DNA of 64,000 nucleotides from Hydra vulgaris (Eukaryota > Cnidaria > Hydrozoa > Anthoathecata > Hydridae), in contig NC_088931.1 of NCBI RefSeq assembly GCF_038396675.1, forward strand, positions 16,548,501-16,612,500, read 5' to 3'. The position numbers were made by a program, and so were the translations under genes. Each line of letters opens with the position of its first letter. Within the stretch, counting starts at the first letter, position 1. Below are positions 18,596 to 33,500 of the stretch, piece after piece. The notes under the pieces were generated by a model. That model saw only the letters and a list, made by a program, of their open reading frames with translations, was not told where the DNA came from and searched no databases.

Positions 18596-21500
18596 CATGA
18601 AAATTATCTATAACATCTTGCTTGCTTAAAGAAACACAAAAATTCAATTCCTCAAAATTCAAAGAACAGTTACAAAGTAAAACAGGAGTATTTGAGTCAG
18701 TTGATTTCTGCTGCTGCATTGTTGAATCTTGTAAAGTGACAGTTGCAATTGTTGAAGATGTAGTTGAGGCTTCTAAGGTTGTTCCAATATCTGCAGATGT
18801 TGATGAAACTGAAGACACTTCGGAGAAAGTCTCAGTATCAGTAACTGTAGATGTTGGTACAGTGCTTTCTACAGACTGACTAGATACACTTGAAAGTACA
18901 TCAGTTGATGTTTCAGAAGTAGTTGAGTCAGTTGATTGCTGCTGCTGCATTGTTGAATCTTGTAAAGTGACAGTTGCAATTGTTGAAGATGTAGTTGAGG
19001 CTTCTAAGGTTGTTCCAATATCTGCAGATGTTGATGAAACTGAAGACACTTCGGAGAAAGTCTCAGTATCAGTAACTGTAGATGTTGGTACAGTGCTTTC
19101 TACAGACTGACTAGATACACTTGAAAGTACATCAGTTGATGTTTCAGAAGTAGTTGAGTCAGTTGATTGCTGCTGCTGCATTGTTGAATCTTGTAAAGTG
19201 ACAGTTGCAATTGTTGAAGATGTAGTTGAGGCTTCTAAGGTTGTTCCAATATCTGCAGATGTTGATGAAACTGAAGACACTTCGGAGAAAGTCTCAGTAT
19301 CAGTAACTGTAGATGTTGGTACAGTGCTTTCTACAGACTGACTAGATACACTTGAAAGTACATCAGTTGATGTTTCAGAAGTAGTTGAGTCAGTTGATTG
19401 CTGCTGCTGCATTGTTGAATCTTGTAAAGTGACAGTTGCAATTGTTGAAGATGTAGTTGAGGCTTCTAAGGTTGTTCCAATATCTGCAGATGTTGATGAA
19501 ACTGAAGACACTTCGGAGAAAGTCTCAGTATCAGTAACTGTAGATGTTGGTACAGTGCTTTCTACAGACTGACTAGATACACTTGAAAGTACATCAGTTG
19601 ATGTTTCAGAAGTAGTTGAGTCAGTTGATTGCTGCTGCTGCATTGTTGAATCTTGTAAAGTGACAGTTGCAATTGTTGAAGATGTAGTTGAGGCTTCTAA
19701 GGTTGTTCCAATATCTGCAGATGTTGATGAAACTGAAGACACTTCGGAGAAAGTCTCAGTATCAGTAACTGTAGATGTTGGTACAGTGCTTTCTACAGAC
19801 TGACTAGATACACTTGAAAGTACATCAGTTGATGTTTCAGAAGTAGTTGAGTCAGTTGATTGCTGCTGCTGCATTGTTGAATCTTGTAAAGTGACAGTTG
19901 CAATTGTTGAAGATGTAGTTGAGGCTTCTAAGGTTGTTCCAATATCTGCAGATGTTGATGAAACTGAAGACACTTCGGAGAAAGTCTCAGTATCGGTCTC
20001 TGTAGATGTTGTTGCAGTGCATTCCACAGACTCTATAGATACAGTTGAAAGTACATCAGTTGATGTTTCAGAAGTAGTTGAGTCAGTTGATTGCTGCTGC
20101 TGCATTGTTGAATCTTGTAAAGTGACAGTTGCAATTGTTGAAGATGTAGTTGAGGCTTCTAAGGTTGTTCCAATATCTGCAGATGTTGATGAAACTGAAG
20201 ACACTTCGGAGAAAGTCTCAGTATCAGTAACTGTAGATGTTGGTACAGTGCTTTCTACAGACTGACTAGATACACTTGAAAGTACATCAGTTGATGTTTC
20301 AGAAGTAGTTGAGTCAGTTGATTGCTGCTGCTGCATTGTTGAATCTTGTAAAGTGACAGTTGCAATTGTTGAAGATGTAGTTGAGGCTTCTAAGGTTGTT
20401 CCAATATCTGCAGATGTTGATGAAACTGAAGACACTTCGGAGAAAGTCTCAGTATCAGTAACTGTAGATGTTGGTACAGTGCTTTCTACAGACTGACTAG
20501 ATACACTTGAAAGTACATCAGTTGATGTTTCAGAAGTAGTTGAGTCAGTTGATTGCTGCTGCTGCATTGTTGAATCTTGTAAAGTGACAGTTGCAATTGT
20601 TGAAGATGTAGTTGAGGCTTCTAAGGTTGTTCCAATATCTGCAGATGTTGATGAAACTGAAGACACTTCGGAGAAAGTCTCAGTATCAGTAACTGTAGAT
20701 GTTGGTACAGTGCTTTCTACAGACTGACTAGATACACTTGAAAGTACATCAGTTGATGTTTCAGAAGTAGTTGAGTCAGTTGATTGCTGCTGCTGCATTG
20801 TTGAATCTTGTAAAGTGACAGTTGCAATTGTTGAAGATGTAGTTGAGGCTTCTAAGGTTGTTCCAATATCTGCAGATGTTGATGAAACTGAAGACACTTC
20901 GGAGAAAGTCTCAGTATCAGTAACTGTAGATGTTGGTACAGTGCTTTCTACAGACTGACTAGATACACTTGAAAGTACATCAGTTGATGTTTCAGAAGTA
21001 GTTGAGTCAGTTGATTGCTGCTGCTGCATTGTTGAATCTTGTAAAGTGACAGTTGCAATTGTTGAAGATGTAGTTGAGGCTTCTAAGGTTGTTCCAATAT
21101 CTGCAGATGTTGATGAAACTGAAGACACTTCGGAGAAAGTCTCAGTATCAGTAACTGTAGATGTTGGTACAGTGCTTTCTACAGACTGACTAGATACACT
21201 TGAAAGTACATCAGTTGATGTTTCAGAAGTAGTTGAGTCAGTTGATTGCTGCTGCTGCATTGTTGAATCTTGTAAAGTGACAGTTGCAATTGTTGAAGAT
21301 GTAGTTGAGGCTTCTAAGGTTGTTCCAATATCTGCAGATGTTGATGAAACTGAAGACACTTCGGAGAAAGTCTCAGTATCAGTAACTGTAGATGTTGGTA
21401 CAGTGCTTTCTACAGACTGACTAGATACACTTGAAAGTACATCAGTTGATGTTTCAGAAGTAGTTGAGTCAGTTGATTGCTGCTGCTGCATTGTTGAATC

Positions 21501-24500
21501 TTGTAAAGTGACAGTTGCAATTGTTGAAGATGTAGTTGAGGCTTCTAAGGTTGTTCCAATATCTGCAGATGTTGATGAAACTGAAGACACTTCGGAGAAA
21601 GTCTCAGTATCGGTCTCTGTAGATGTTGTTGCAGTGCATTCCACAGACTCTATAGATACAGTTGAAAGTACATCAGTTGATGTTTCAGAAGTAGTTGAGT
21701 CAGTTGATTGCTGCTGCTGCATTGTTGAATCTTGTAAAGTGACAGTTGCAATTGTTGAAGATGTAGTTGAGGCTTCTAAGGTTGTTCCAATATCTGCAGA
21801 TGTTGATGAAACTGAAGACACTTCGGAGAAAGTCTCAGTATCAGTAACTGTAGATGTTGGTACAGTGCTTTCTACAGACTGACTAGATACACTTGAAAGT
21901 ACATCAGTTGATGTTTCAGAAGTAGTTGAGTCAGTTGATTGCTGCTGCTGCATTGTTGAATCTTGTAAAGTGACAGTTGCAATTGTTGAAGATGTAGTTG
22001 AGGCTTCTAAGGTTGTTCCAATATCTGCAGATGTTGATGAAACTGAAGACACTTCGGAGAAAGTCTCAGTATCAGTAACTGTAGATGTTGGTACAGTGCT
22101 TTCTACAGACTGACTAGATACACTTGAAAGTACATCAGTTGATGTTTCAGAAGTAGTTGAGTCAGTTGATTGCTGCTGCTGCATTGTTGAATCTTGTAAA
22201 GTGACAGTTGCAATTGTTGAAGATGTAGTTGAGGCTTCTAAGGTTGTTCCAATATCTGCAGATGTTGATGAAACTGAAGACACTTCGGAGAAAGTCTCAG
22301 TATCAGTAACTGTAGATGTTGGTACAGTGCTTTCTACAGACTGACTAGATACACTTGAAAGTACATCAGTTGATGTTTCAGAAGTAGTTGAGTCAGTTGA
22401 TTGCTGCTGCTGCATTGTTGAATCTTGTAAAGTGACAGTTGCAATTGTTGAAGATGTAGTTGAGGCTTCTAAGGTTGTTCCAATATCTGCAGATGTTGAT
22501 GAAACTGAAGACACTTCGGAGAAAGTCTCAGTATCAGTAACTGTAGATGTTGGTACAGTGCTTTCTACAGACTGACTAGATACACTTGAAAGTACATCAG
22601 TTGATGTTTCAGAAGTAGTTGAGTCAGTTGATTGCTGCTGCTGCATTGTTGAATCTTGTAAAGTGACAGTTGCAATTGTTGAAGATGTAGTTGAGGCTTC
22701 TAAGGTTGTTCCAATATCTGCAGATGTTGATGAAACTGAAGACACTTCGGAGAAAGTCTCAGTATCGGTCTCTGTAGATGTTGTTGCAGTGCATTCCACA
22801 GACTCTATAGATACAGTTGAAAGTACATCAGTTGATGTTTCAGAAGTAGTTGAGTCAGTTGATTGCTGCTGCTGCATTGTTGAATCTTGTAAAGTGACAG
22901 TTGCAATTGTTGAAGATGTAGTTGAGGCTTCTAAGGTTGTTCCAATATCTGCAGATGTTGATGAAACTGAAGACACTTCGGAGAAAGTCTCAGTATCAGT
23001 AACTGTAGATGTTGGTACAGTGCTTTCTACAGACTGACTAGATACACTTGAAAGTACATCAGTTGATGTTTCAGAAGTAGTTGAGTCAGTTGATTGCTGC
23101 TGCTGCATTGTTGAATCTTGTAAAGTGACAGTTGCAATTGTTGAAGATGTAGTTGAGGCTTCTAAGGTTGTTCCAATATCTGCAGATGTTGATGAAACTG
23201 AAGACACTTCGGAGAAAGTCTCAGTATCAGTAACTGTAGATGTTGGTACAGTGCTTTCTACAGACTGACTAGATACACTTGAAAGTACATCAGTTGATGT
23301 TTCAGAAGTAGTTGAGTCAGTTGATTGCTGCTGCTGCATTGTTGAATCTTGTAAAGTGACAGTTGCAATTGTTGAAGATGTAGTTGAGGCTTCTAAGGTT
23401 GTTCCAATATCTGCAGATGTTGATGAAACTGAAGACACTTCGGAGAAAGTCTCAGTATCAGTAACTGTAGATGTTGGTACAGTGCTTTCTACAGACTGAC
23501 TAGATACACTTGAAAGTACATCAGTTGATGTTTCAGAAGTAGTTGAGTCAGTTGATTGCTGCTGCTGCATTGTTGAATCTTGTAAAGTGACAGTTGCAAT
23601 TGTTGAAGATGTAGTTGAGGCTTCTAAGGTTGTTCCAATATCTGCAGATGTTGATGAAACTGAAGACACTTCGGAGAAAGTCTCAGTATCAGTAACTGTA
23701 GATGTTGGTACAGTGCTTTCTACAGACTGACTAGATACACTTGAAAGTACATCAGTTGATGTTTCAGAAGTAGTTGAGTCAGTTGATTGCTGCTGCTGCA
23801 TTGTTGAATCTTGTAAAGTGACAGTTGCAATTGTTGAAGATGTAGTTGAGGCTTCTAAGGTTGTTCCAATATCTGCAGATGTTGATGAAACTGAAGACAC
23901 TTCGGAGAAAGTCTCAGTATCAGTAACTGTAGATGTTGGTACAGTGCTTTCTACAGACTGACTAGATACACTTGAAAGTACATCAGTTGATGTTTCAGAA
24001 GTAGTTGAGTCAGTTGATTGCTGCTGCTGCATTGTTGAATCTTGTAAAGTGACAGTTGCAATTGTTGAAGATGTAGTTGAGGCTTCTAAGGTTGTTCCAA
24101 TATCTGCAGATGTTGATGAAACTGAAGACACTTCGGAGAAAGTCTCAGTATCAGTAACTGTAGATGTTGGTACAGTGCTTTCTACAGACTGACTAGATAC
24201 ACTTGAAAGTACATCAGTTGATGTTTCAGAAGTAGTTGAGTCAGTTGATTGCTGCTGCTGCATTGTTGAATCTTGTAAAGTGACAGTTGCAATTGTTGAA
24301 GATGTAGTTGAGGCTTCTAAGGTTGTTCCAATATCTGCAGATGTTGATGAAACTGAAGACACTTCGGAGAAAGTCTCAGTATCAGTAACTGTAGATGTTG
24401 GTACAGTGCTTTCTACAGACTGACTAGATACACTTGAAAGTACATCAGTTGATGTTTCAGAAGTAGTTGAGTCAGTTGATTGCTGCTGCTGCATTGTTGA

Positions 24501-27500
24501 ATCTTGTAAAGTGACAGTTGCAATTGTTGAAGATGTAGTTGAGGCTTCTAAGGTTGTTCCAATATCTGCAGATGTTGATGAAACTGAAGACACTTCGGAG
24601 AAAGTCTCAGTATCGGTCTCTGTAGATGTTGTTGCAGTGCATTCCACAGACTCTATAGATACAGTTGAAAGTACATCAGTTGATGTTTCAGAAGTAGTTG
24701 AGTCAGTTGATTGCTGCTGCTGCATTGTTGAATCTTGTAAAGTGACAGTTGCAATTGTTGAAGATGTAGTTGAGGCTTCTAAGGTTGTTCCAATATCTGC
24801 AGATGTTGATGAAACTGAAGACACTTCGGAGAAAGTCTCAGTATCAGTAACTGTAGATGTTGGTACAGTGCTTTCTACAGACTGACTAGATACACTTGAA
24901 AGTACATCAGTTGATGTTTCAGAAGTAGTTGAGTCAGTTGATTGCTGCTGCTGCATTGTTGAATCTTGTAAAGTGACAGTTGCAATTGTTGAAGATGTAG
25001 TTGAGGCTTCTAAGGTTGTTCCAATATCTGCAGATGTTGATGAAACTGAAGACACTTCGGAGAAAGTCTCAGTATCAGTAACTGTAGATGTTGGTACAGT
25101 GCTTTCTACAGACTGACTAGATACACTTGAAAGTACATCAGTTGATGTTTCAGAAGTAGTTGAGTCAGTTGATTGCTGCTGCTGCATTGTTGAATCTTGT
25201 AAAGTGACGGTTGCAATTGTTGAAGATGTAGTTGAGGCTTCTAAGGTTGTTCCAATATCTGCAGATGTTGATGAAACTGAAGACACTTCGGAGAAAGTCT
25301 CAGTATCAGTAACTGTAGATGTTGGTACAGTGCTTTCTACAGACTGACTAGATACACTTGAAAGTACATCAGTTGATGTTTCAGAAGTAGTTGAGTCAGT
25401 TGATTGCTGCTGCTGCATTGTTGAATCTTGTAAAGTGACAGTTGCAATTGTTGAAGATGTAGTTGAGGCTTCTAAGGTTGTTCCAATATCTGCAGATGTT
25501 GATGAAACTGAAGACACTTCGGAGAAAGTCTCAGTATCAGTAACTGTAGATGTTGGTACAGTGCTTTCTACAGACTGACTAGATACACTTGAAAGTACAT
25601 CAGTTGATGTTTCAGAAGTAGTTGAGTCAGTTGATTGCTGCTGCTGCATTGTTGAATCTTGTAAAGTGACAGTTGCAATTGTTGAAGATGTAGTTGAGGC
25701 TTCTAAGGTTGTTCCAATATCTGCAGATGTTGATGAAACTGAAGACACTTCGGAGAAAGTCTCAGTATCAGTAACTGTAGATGTTGGTACAGTGCTTTCT
25801 ACAGACTGACTAGATACACTTGAAAGTACATCAGTTGATGTTTCAGAAGTAGTTGAGTCAGTTGATTGCTGCTGCTGCATTGTTGAATCTTGTAAAGTGA
25901 CAGTTGCAATTGTTGAAGATGTAGTTGAGGCTTCTAAGGTTGTTCCAATATCTGCAGATGTTGATGAAACTGAAGACACTTCGGAGAAAGTCTCAGTATC
26001 AGTAACTGTAGATGTTGGTACAGTGCTTTCTACAGACTGACTAGATACACTTGAAAGTACATCAGTTGATGTTTCAGAAGTAGTTGAGTCAGTTGATTGC
26101 TGCTGCTGCATTGTTGAATCTTGTAAAGTGACAGTTGCAATTGTTGAAGATGTAGTTGAGGCTTCTAAGGTTGTTCCAATATCTGCAGATGTTGATGAAA
26201 CTGAAGACACTTCGGAGAAAGTCTCAGTATCAGTAACTGTAGATGTTGGTACAGTGCTTTCTACAGACTGACTAGATACACTTGAAAGTACATCAGTTGA
26301 TGTTTCAGAAGTAGTTGAGTCAGTTGATTGCTGCTGCTGCATTGTTGAATCTTGTAAAGTGACAGTTGCAATTGTTGAAGATGTAGTTGAGGCTTCTAAG
26401 GTTGTTCCAATATCTGCAGATGTTGATGAAACTGAAGACACTTCGGAGAAAGTCTCAGTATCAGTAACTGTAGATGTTGGTACAGTGCTTTCTACAGACT
26501 GACTAGATACACTTGAAAGTACATCAGTTGATGTTTCAGAAGTAGTTGAGTCAGTTGATTGCTGCTGCTGCATTGTTGAATCTTGTAAAGTGACGGTTGC
26601 AATTGTTGAAGATGTAGTTGAGGCTTCTAAGGTTGTTCCAATATCTGCAGATGTTGATGAAACTGAAGACACTTCGGAGAAAGTCTCAGTATCAGTAACT
26701 GTAGATGTTGGTACAGTGCTTTCTACAGACTGACTAGATACACTTGAAAGTACATCAGTTGATGTTTCAGAAGTAGTTGAGTCAGTTGATTGCTGCTGCT
26801 GCATTGTTGAATCTTGTAAAGTGACAGTTGCAATTGTTGAAGATGTAGTTGAGGCTTCTAAGGTTGTTCCAATATCTGCAGATGTTGATGAAACTGAAGA
26901 CACTTCGGAGAAAGTCTCAGTATCAGTAACTGTAGATGTTGGTACAGTGCTTTCTACAGACTGACTAGATACACTTGAAAGTACATCAGTTGATGTTTCA
27001 GAAGTAGTTGAGTCAGTTGATTGCTGCTGCTGCATTGTTGAATCTTGTAAAGTGACAGTTGCAATTGTTGAAGATGTAGTTGAGGCTTCTAAGGTTGTTC
27101 CAATATCTGCAGATGTTGATGAAACTGAAGACACTTCGGAGAAAGTCTCAGTATCAGTAACTGTAGATGTTGGTACAGTGCTTTCTACAGACTGACTAGA
27201 TACACTTGAAAGTACATCAGTTGATGTTTCAGAAGTAGTTGAGTCAGTTGATTGCTGCTGCTGCATTGTTGAATCTTGTAAAGTGACAGTTGCAATTGTT
27301 GAAGATGTAGTTGAGGCTTCTAAGGTTGTTCCAATATCTGCAGATGTTGATGAAACTGAAGACACTTCGGAGAAAGTCTCAGTATCAGTAACTGTAGATG
27401 TTGGTACAGTGCTTTCTACAGACTGACTAGATACACTTGAAAGTACATCAGTTGATGTTTCAGAAGTAGTTGAGTCAGTTGATTGCTGCTGCTGCATTGT

Positions 27501-30500
27501 TGAATCTTGTAAAGTGACAGTTGCAATTGTTGAAGATGTAGTTGAGGCTTCTAAGGTTGTTCCAATATCTGCAGATGTTGATGAAACTGAAGACACTTCG
27601 GAGAAAGTCTCAGTATCAGTAACTGTAGATGTTGGTACAGTGCTTTCTACAGACTGACTAGATACACTTGAAAGTACATCAGTTGATGTTTCAGAAGTAG
27701 TTGAGTCAGTTGATTGCTGCTGCTGCATTGTTGAATCTTGTAAAGTGACAGTTGCAATTGTTGAAGATGTAGTTGAGGCTTCTAAGGTTGTTCCAATATC
27801 TGCAGATGTTGATGAAACTGAAGACACTTCGGAGAAAGTCTCAGTATCAGTAACTGTAGATGTTGGTACAGTGCTTTCTACAGACTGACTAGATACACTT
27901 GAAAGTACATCAGTTGATGTTTCAGAAGTAGTTGAGTCAGTTGATTGCTGCTGCTGCATTGTTGAATCTTGTAAAGTGACAGTTGCAATTGTTGAAGATG
28001 TAGTTGAGGCTTCTAAGGTTGTTCCAATATCTGCAGATGTTGATGAAACTGAAGACACTTCGGAGAAAGTCTCAGTATCAGTAACTGTAGATGTTGGTAC
28101 AGTGCTTTCTACAGACTGACTAGATACACTTGAAAGTACATCAGTTGATGTTTCAGAAGTAGTTGAGTCAGTTGATTGCTGCTGCTGCATTGTTGAATCT
28201 TGTAAAGTGACAGTTGCAATTGTTGAAGATGTAGTTGAGGCTTCTAAGGTTGTTCCAATATCTGCAGATGTTGATGAAACTGAAGACACTTCGGAGAAAG
28301 TCTCAGTATCAGTAACTGTAGATGTTGGTACAGTGCTTTCTACAGACTGACTAGATACACTTGAAAGTACATCAGTTGATGTTTCAGAAGTAGTTGAGTC
28401 AGTTGATTGCTGCTGCTGCATTGTTGAATCTTGTAAAGTGACAGTTGCAATTGTTGAAGATGTAGTTGAGGCTTCTAAGGTTGTTCCAATATCTGCAGAT
28501 GTTGATGAAACTGAAGACACTTCGGAGAAAGTCTCAGTATCAGTAACTGTAGATGTTGGTACAGTGCTTTCTACAGACTGACTAGATACACTTGAAAGTA
28601 CATCAGTTGATGTTTCAGAAGTAGTTGAGTCAGTTGATTGCTGCTGCTGCATTGTTGAATCTTGTAAAGTGACAGTTGCAATTGTTGAAGATGTAGTTGA
28701 GGCTTCTAAGGTTGTTCCAATATCTGCAGATGTTGATGAAACTGAAGACACTTCGGAGAAAGTCTCAGTATCAGTAACTGTAGATGTTGGTACAGTGCTT
28801 TCTACAGACTGACTAGATACACTTGAAAGTACATCAGTTGATGTTTCAGAAGTAGTTGAGTCAGTTGATTGCTGCTGCTGCATTGTTGAATCTTGTAAAG
28901 TGACAGTTGCAATTGTTGAAGATGTAGTTGAGGCTTCTAAGGTTGTTCCAATATCTGCAGATGTTGATGAAACTGAAGACACTTCGGAGAAAGTCTCAGT
29001 ATCAGTAACTGTAGATGTTGGTACAGTGCTTTCTACAGACTGACTAGATACACTTGAAAGTACATCAGTTGATGTTTCAGAAGTAGTTGAGTCAGTTGAT
29101 TGCTGCTGCTGCATTGTTGAATCTTGTAAAGTGACAGTTGCAATTGTTGAAGATGTAGTTGAGGCTTCTAAGGTTGTTCCAATATCTGCAGATGTTGATG
29201 AAACTGAAGACACTTCGGAGAAAGTCTCAGTATCAGTAACTGTAGATGTTGGTACAGTGCTTTCTACAGACTGACTAGATACAATTGAAAGTACATCAGT
29301 TGATGTTTCAGAAGTAGTTGAGTCAGTTGATTGCTGCTGCTGCATTGTTGAATCTTGTAAAGTGACAGTTGCAATTGTTGAAGATGTAGTTGAGGCTTCT
29401 AAGGTTGTTCCAATATCTGCAGATGTTGATGAAACTGAAGACACTTCGGAGAAAGTCTCAGTATCAGTAACTGTAGATGTTGGTACAGTGCTTTCTACAG
29501 ACTGACTAGATACACTTGAAAGTACATCAGTTGATGTTTCAGAAGTAGTTGAGTCAGTTGATTGCTGCTGCTGCATTGTTGAATCTTGTAAAGTGACAGT
29601 TGCAATTGTTGAAGATGTAGTTGAGGCTTCTAAGGTTGTTCCAATATCTGCAGATGTTGATGAAACTGAAGACACTTCGGAGAAAGTCTCAGTATCAGTA
29701 ACTGTAGATGTTGGTACAGTGCTTTCTACAGACTGACTAGATACACTTGAAAGTACATCAGTTGATGTTTCAGAAGTAGTTGAGTCAGTTGATTGCTGCT
29801 GCTGCATTGTTGAATCTTGTAAAGTGACAGTTGCAATTGTTGAAGATGTAGTTGAGGCTTCTAAGGTTGTTCCAATATCTGCAGATGTTGATGAAACTGA
29901 AGACACTTCGGAGAAAGTCTCAGTATCAGTAACTGTAGATGTTGGTACAGTGCTTTCTACAGACTGACTAGATACACTTGAAAGTACATCAGTTGATGTT
30001 TCAGAAGTAGTTGAGTCAGTTGATTGCTGCTGCTGCATTGTTGAATCTTGTAAAGTGACAGTTGCAATTGTTGAAGATGTAGTTGAGGCTTCTAAGGTTG
30101 TTCCAATATCTGCAGATGTTGATGAAACTGAAGACACTTCGGAGAAAGTCTCAGTATCAGTAACTGTAGATGTTGGTACAGTGCTTTCTACAGACTGACT
30201 AGATACACTTGAAAGTACATCAGTTGATGTTTCAGAAGTAGTTGAGTCAGTTGATTGCTGCTGCTGCATTGTTGAATCTTGTAAAGTGACAGTTGCAATT
30301 GTTGAAGATGTAGTTGAGGCTTCTAAGGTTGTTCCAATATCTGCAGATGTTGATGAAACTGAAGACACTTCGGAGAAAGTCTCAGTATCAGTAACTGTAG
30401 ATGTTGGTACAGTGCTTTCTACAGACTGACTAGATACACTTGAAAGTACATCAGTTGATGTTTCAGAAGTAGTTGAGTCAGTTGATTGCTGCTGCTGCAT

Positions 30501-33500
30501 TGTTGAATCTTGTAAAGTGACAGTTGCAATTGTTGAAGATGTAGTTGAGGCTTCTAAGGTTGTTCCAATATCTGCAGATGTTGATGAAACTGAAGACACT
30601 TCGGAGAAAGTCTCAGTATCAGTAACTGTAGATGTTGGTACAGTGCTTTCTACAGACTGACTAGATACACTTGAAAGTACATCAGTTGATGTTTCAGAAG
30701 TAGTTGAGTCAGTTGATTGCTGCTGCTGCATTGTTGAATCTTGTAAAGTGACAGTTGCAATTGTTGAAGATGTAGTTGAGGCTTCTAAGGTTGTTCCAAT
30801 ATCTGCAGATGTTGATGAAACTGAAGACACTTCGGAGAAAGTCTCAGTATCGGTCTCTGTAGATGTTGTTGCAGTGCATTCCACAGACTCTATAGATACA
30901 GTTGAAAGTACATCAGTTGATGTTTCAGAAGTAGTTGAGTCAGTTGATTGCTGCTGCTGCATTGTTGAATCTTGTAAAGTGACAGTTGCAATTGTTGAAG
31001 ATGTAGTTGAGGCTTCTAAGGTTGTTCCAATATCTGCAGATGTTGATGAAACTGAAGACACTTCGGAGAAAGTCTCAGTATCAGTAACTGTAGATGTTGG
31101 TACAGTGCTTTCTACAGACTGACTAGATACACTTGAAAGTACATCAGTTGATGTTTCAGAAGTAGTTGAGTCAGTTGATTGCTGCTGCTGCATTGTTGAA
31201 TCTTGTAAAGTGACAGTTGCAATTGTTGAAGATGTAGTTGAGGCTTCTAAGGTTGTTCCAATATCTGCAGATGTTGATGAAACTGAAGACACTTCGGAGA
31301 AAGTCTCAGTATCAGTAACTGTAGATGTTGGTACAGTGCTTTCTACAGACTGACTAGATACACTTGAAAGTACATCAGTTGATGTTTCAGAAGTAGTTGA
31401 GTCAGTTGATTGCTGCTGCTGCATTGTTGAATCTTGTAAAGTGACAGTTGCAATTGTTGAAGATGTAGTTGAGGCTTCTAAGGTTGTTCCAATATCTGCA
31501 GATGTTGATGAAACTGAAGACACTTCGGAGAAAGTCTCAGTATCAGTAACTGTAGATGTTGGTACAGTGCTTTCTACAGACTGACTAGATACACTTGAAA
31601 GTACATCAGTTGATGTTTCAGAAGTAGTTGAGTCAGTTGATTGCTGCTGCTGCATTGTTGAATCTTGTAAAGTGACAGTTGCAATTGTTGAAGATGTAGT
31701 TGAGGCTTCTAAGGTTGTTCCAATATCTGCAGATGTTGATGAAACTGAAGACACTTCGGAGAAAGTCTCAGTATCAGTAACTGTAGATGTTGGTACAGTG
31801 CTTTCTACAGACTGACTAGATACACTTGAAAGTACATCAGTTGATGTTTCAGAAGTAGTTGAGTCAGTTGATTGCTGCTGCTGCATTGTTGAATCTTGTA
31901 AAGTGACAGTTGCAATTGTTGAAGATGTAGTTGAGGCTTCTAAGGTTGTTCCAATATCTGCAGATGTTGATGAAACTGAAGACACTTCGGAGAAAGTCTC
32001 AGTATCAGTAACTGTAGATGTTGGTACAGTGCTTTCTACAGACTGACTAGATACACTTGAAAGTACATCAGTTGATGTTTCAGAAGTAGTTGAGTCAGTT
32101 GATTGCTGCTGCTGCATTGTTGAATCTTGTAAAGTGACAGTTGCAATTGTTGAAGATGTAGTTGAGGCTTCTAAGGTTGTTCCAATATCTGCAGATGTTG
32201 ATGAAACTGAAGACACTTCGGAGAAAGTCTCAGTATCAGTAACTGTAGATGTTGGTACAGTGCTTTCTACAGACTGACTAGATACAATTGAAAGTACATC
32301 AGTTGATGTTTCAGAAGTAGTTGAGTCAGTTGATTGCTGCTGCTGCATTGTTGAATCTTGTAAAGTGACAGTTGCAATTGTTGAAGATGTAGTTGAGGCT
32401 TCTAAGGTTGTTCCAATATCTGCAGATGTTGATGAAACTGAAGACACTTCGGAGAAAGTCTCAGTATCAGTAACTGTAGATGTTGGTACAGTGCTTTCTA
32501 CAGACTGACTAGATACACTTGAAAGTACATCAGTTGATGTTTCAGAAGTAGTTGAGTCAGTTGATTGCTGCTGCTGCATTGTTGAATCTTGTAAAGTGAC
32601 AGTTGCAATTGTTGAAGATGTAGTTGAGGCTTCTAAGGTTGTTCCAATATCTGCAGATGTTGATGAAACTGAAGACACTTCGGAGAAAGTCTCAGTATCA
32701 GTAACTGTAGATGTTGGTACAGTGCTTTCTACAGACTGACTAGATACACTTGAAAGTACATCAGTTGATGTTTCAGAAGTAGTTGAGTCAGTTGATTGCT
32801 GCTGCTGCATTGTTGAATCTTGTAAAGTGACAGTTGCAATTGTTGAAGATGTAGTTGAGGCTTCTAAGGTTGTTCCAATATCTGCAGATGTTGATGAAAC
32901 TGAAGACACTTCGGAGAAAGTCTCAGTATCAGTAACTGTAGATGTTGGTACAGTGCTTTCTACAGACTGACTAGATACACTTGAAAGTACATCAGTTGAT
33001 GTTTCAGAAGTAGTTGAGTCAGTTGATTGCTGCTGCTGCATTGTTGAATCTTGTAAAGTGACAGTTGCAATTGTTGAAGATGTAGTTGAGGCTTCTAAGG
33101 TTGTTCCAATATCTGCAGATGTTGATGAAACTGAAGACACTTCGGAGAAAGTCTCAGTATCAGTAACTGTAGATGTTGGTACAGTGCTTTCTACAGACTG
33201 ACTAGATACACTTGAAAGTACATCAGTTGATGTTTCAGAAGTAGTTGAGTCAGTTGATTGCTGCTGCTGCATTGTTGAATCTTGTAAAGTGACAGTTGCA
33301 ATTGTTGAAGATGTAGTTGAGGCTTCTAAGGTTGTTCCAATATCTGCAGATGTTGATGAAACTGAAGACACTTCGGAGAAAGTCTCAGTATCGGTCTCTG
33401 TAGATGTTGTTGCAGTGCATTCCCCAGACTCTATAGATACAGTTGAAAGTACATCAGTTGATGTTTCAGAAGTAGTTGAGTCAGTTGATTGCTGCTGCTG

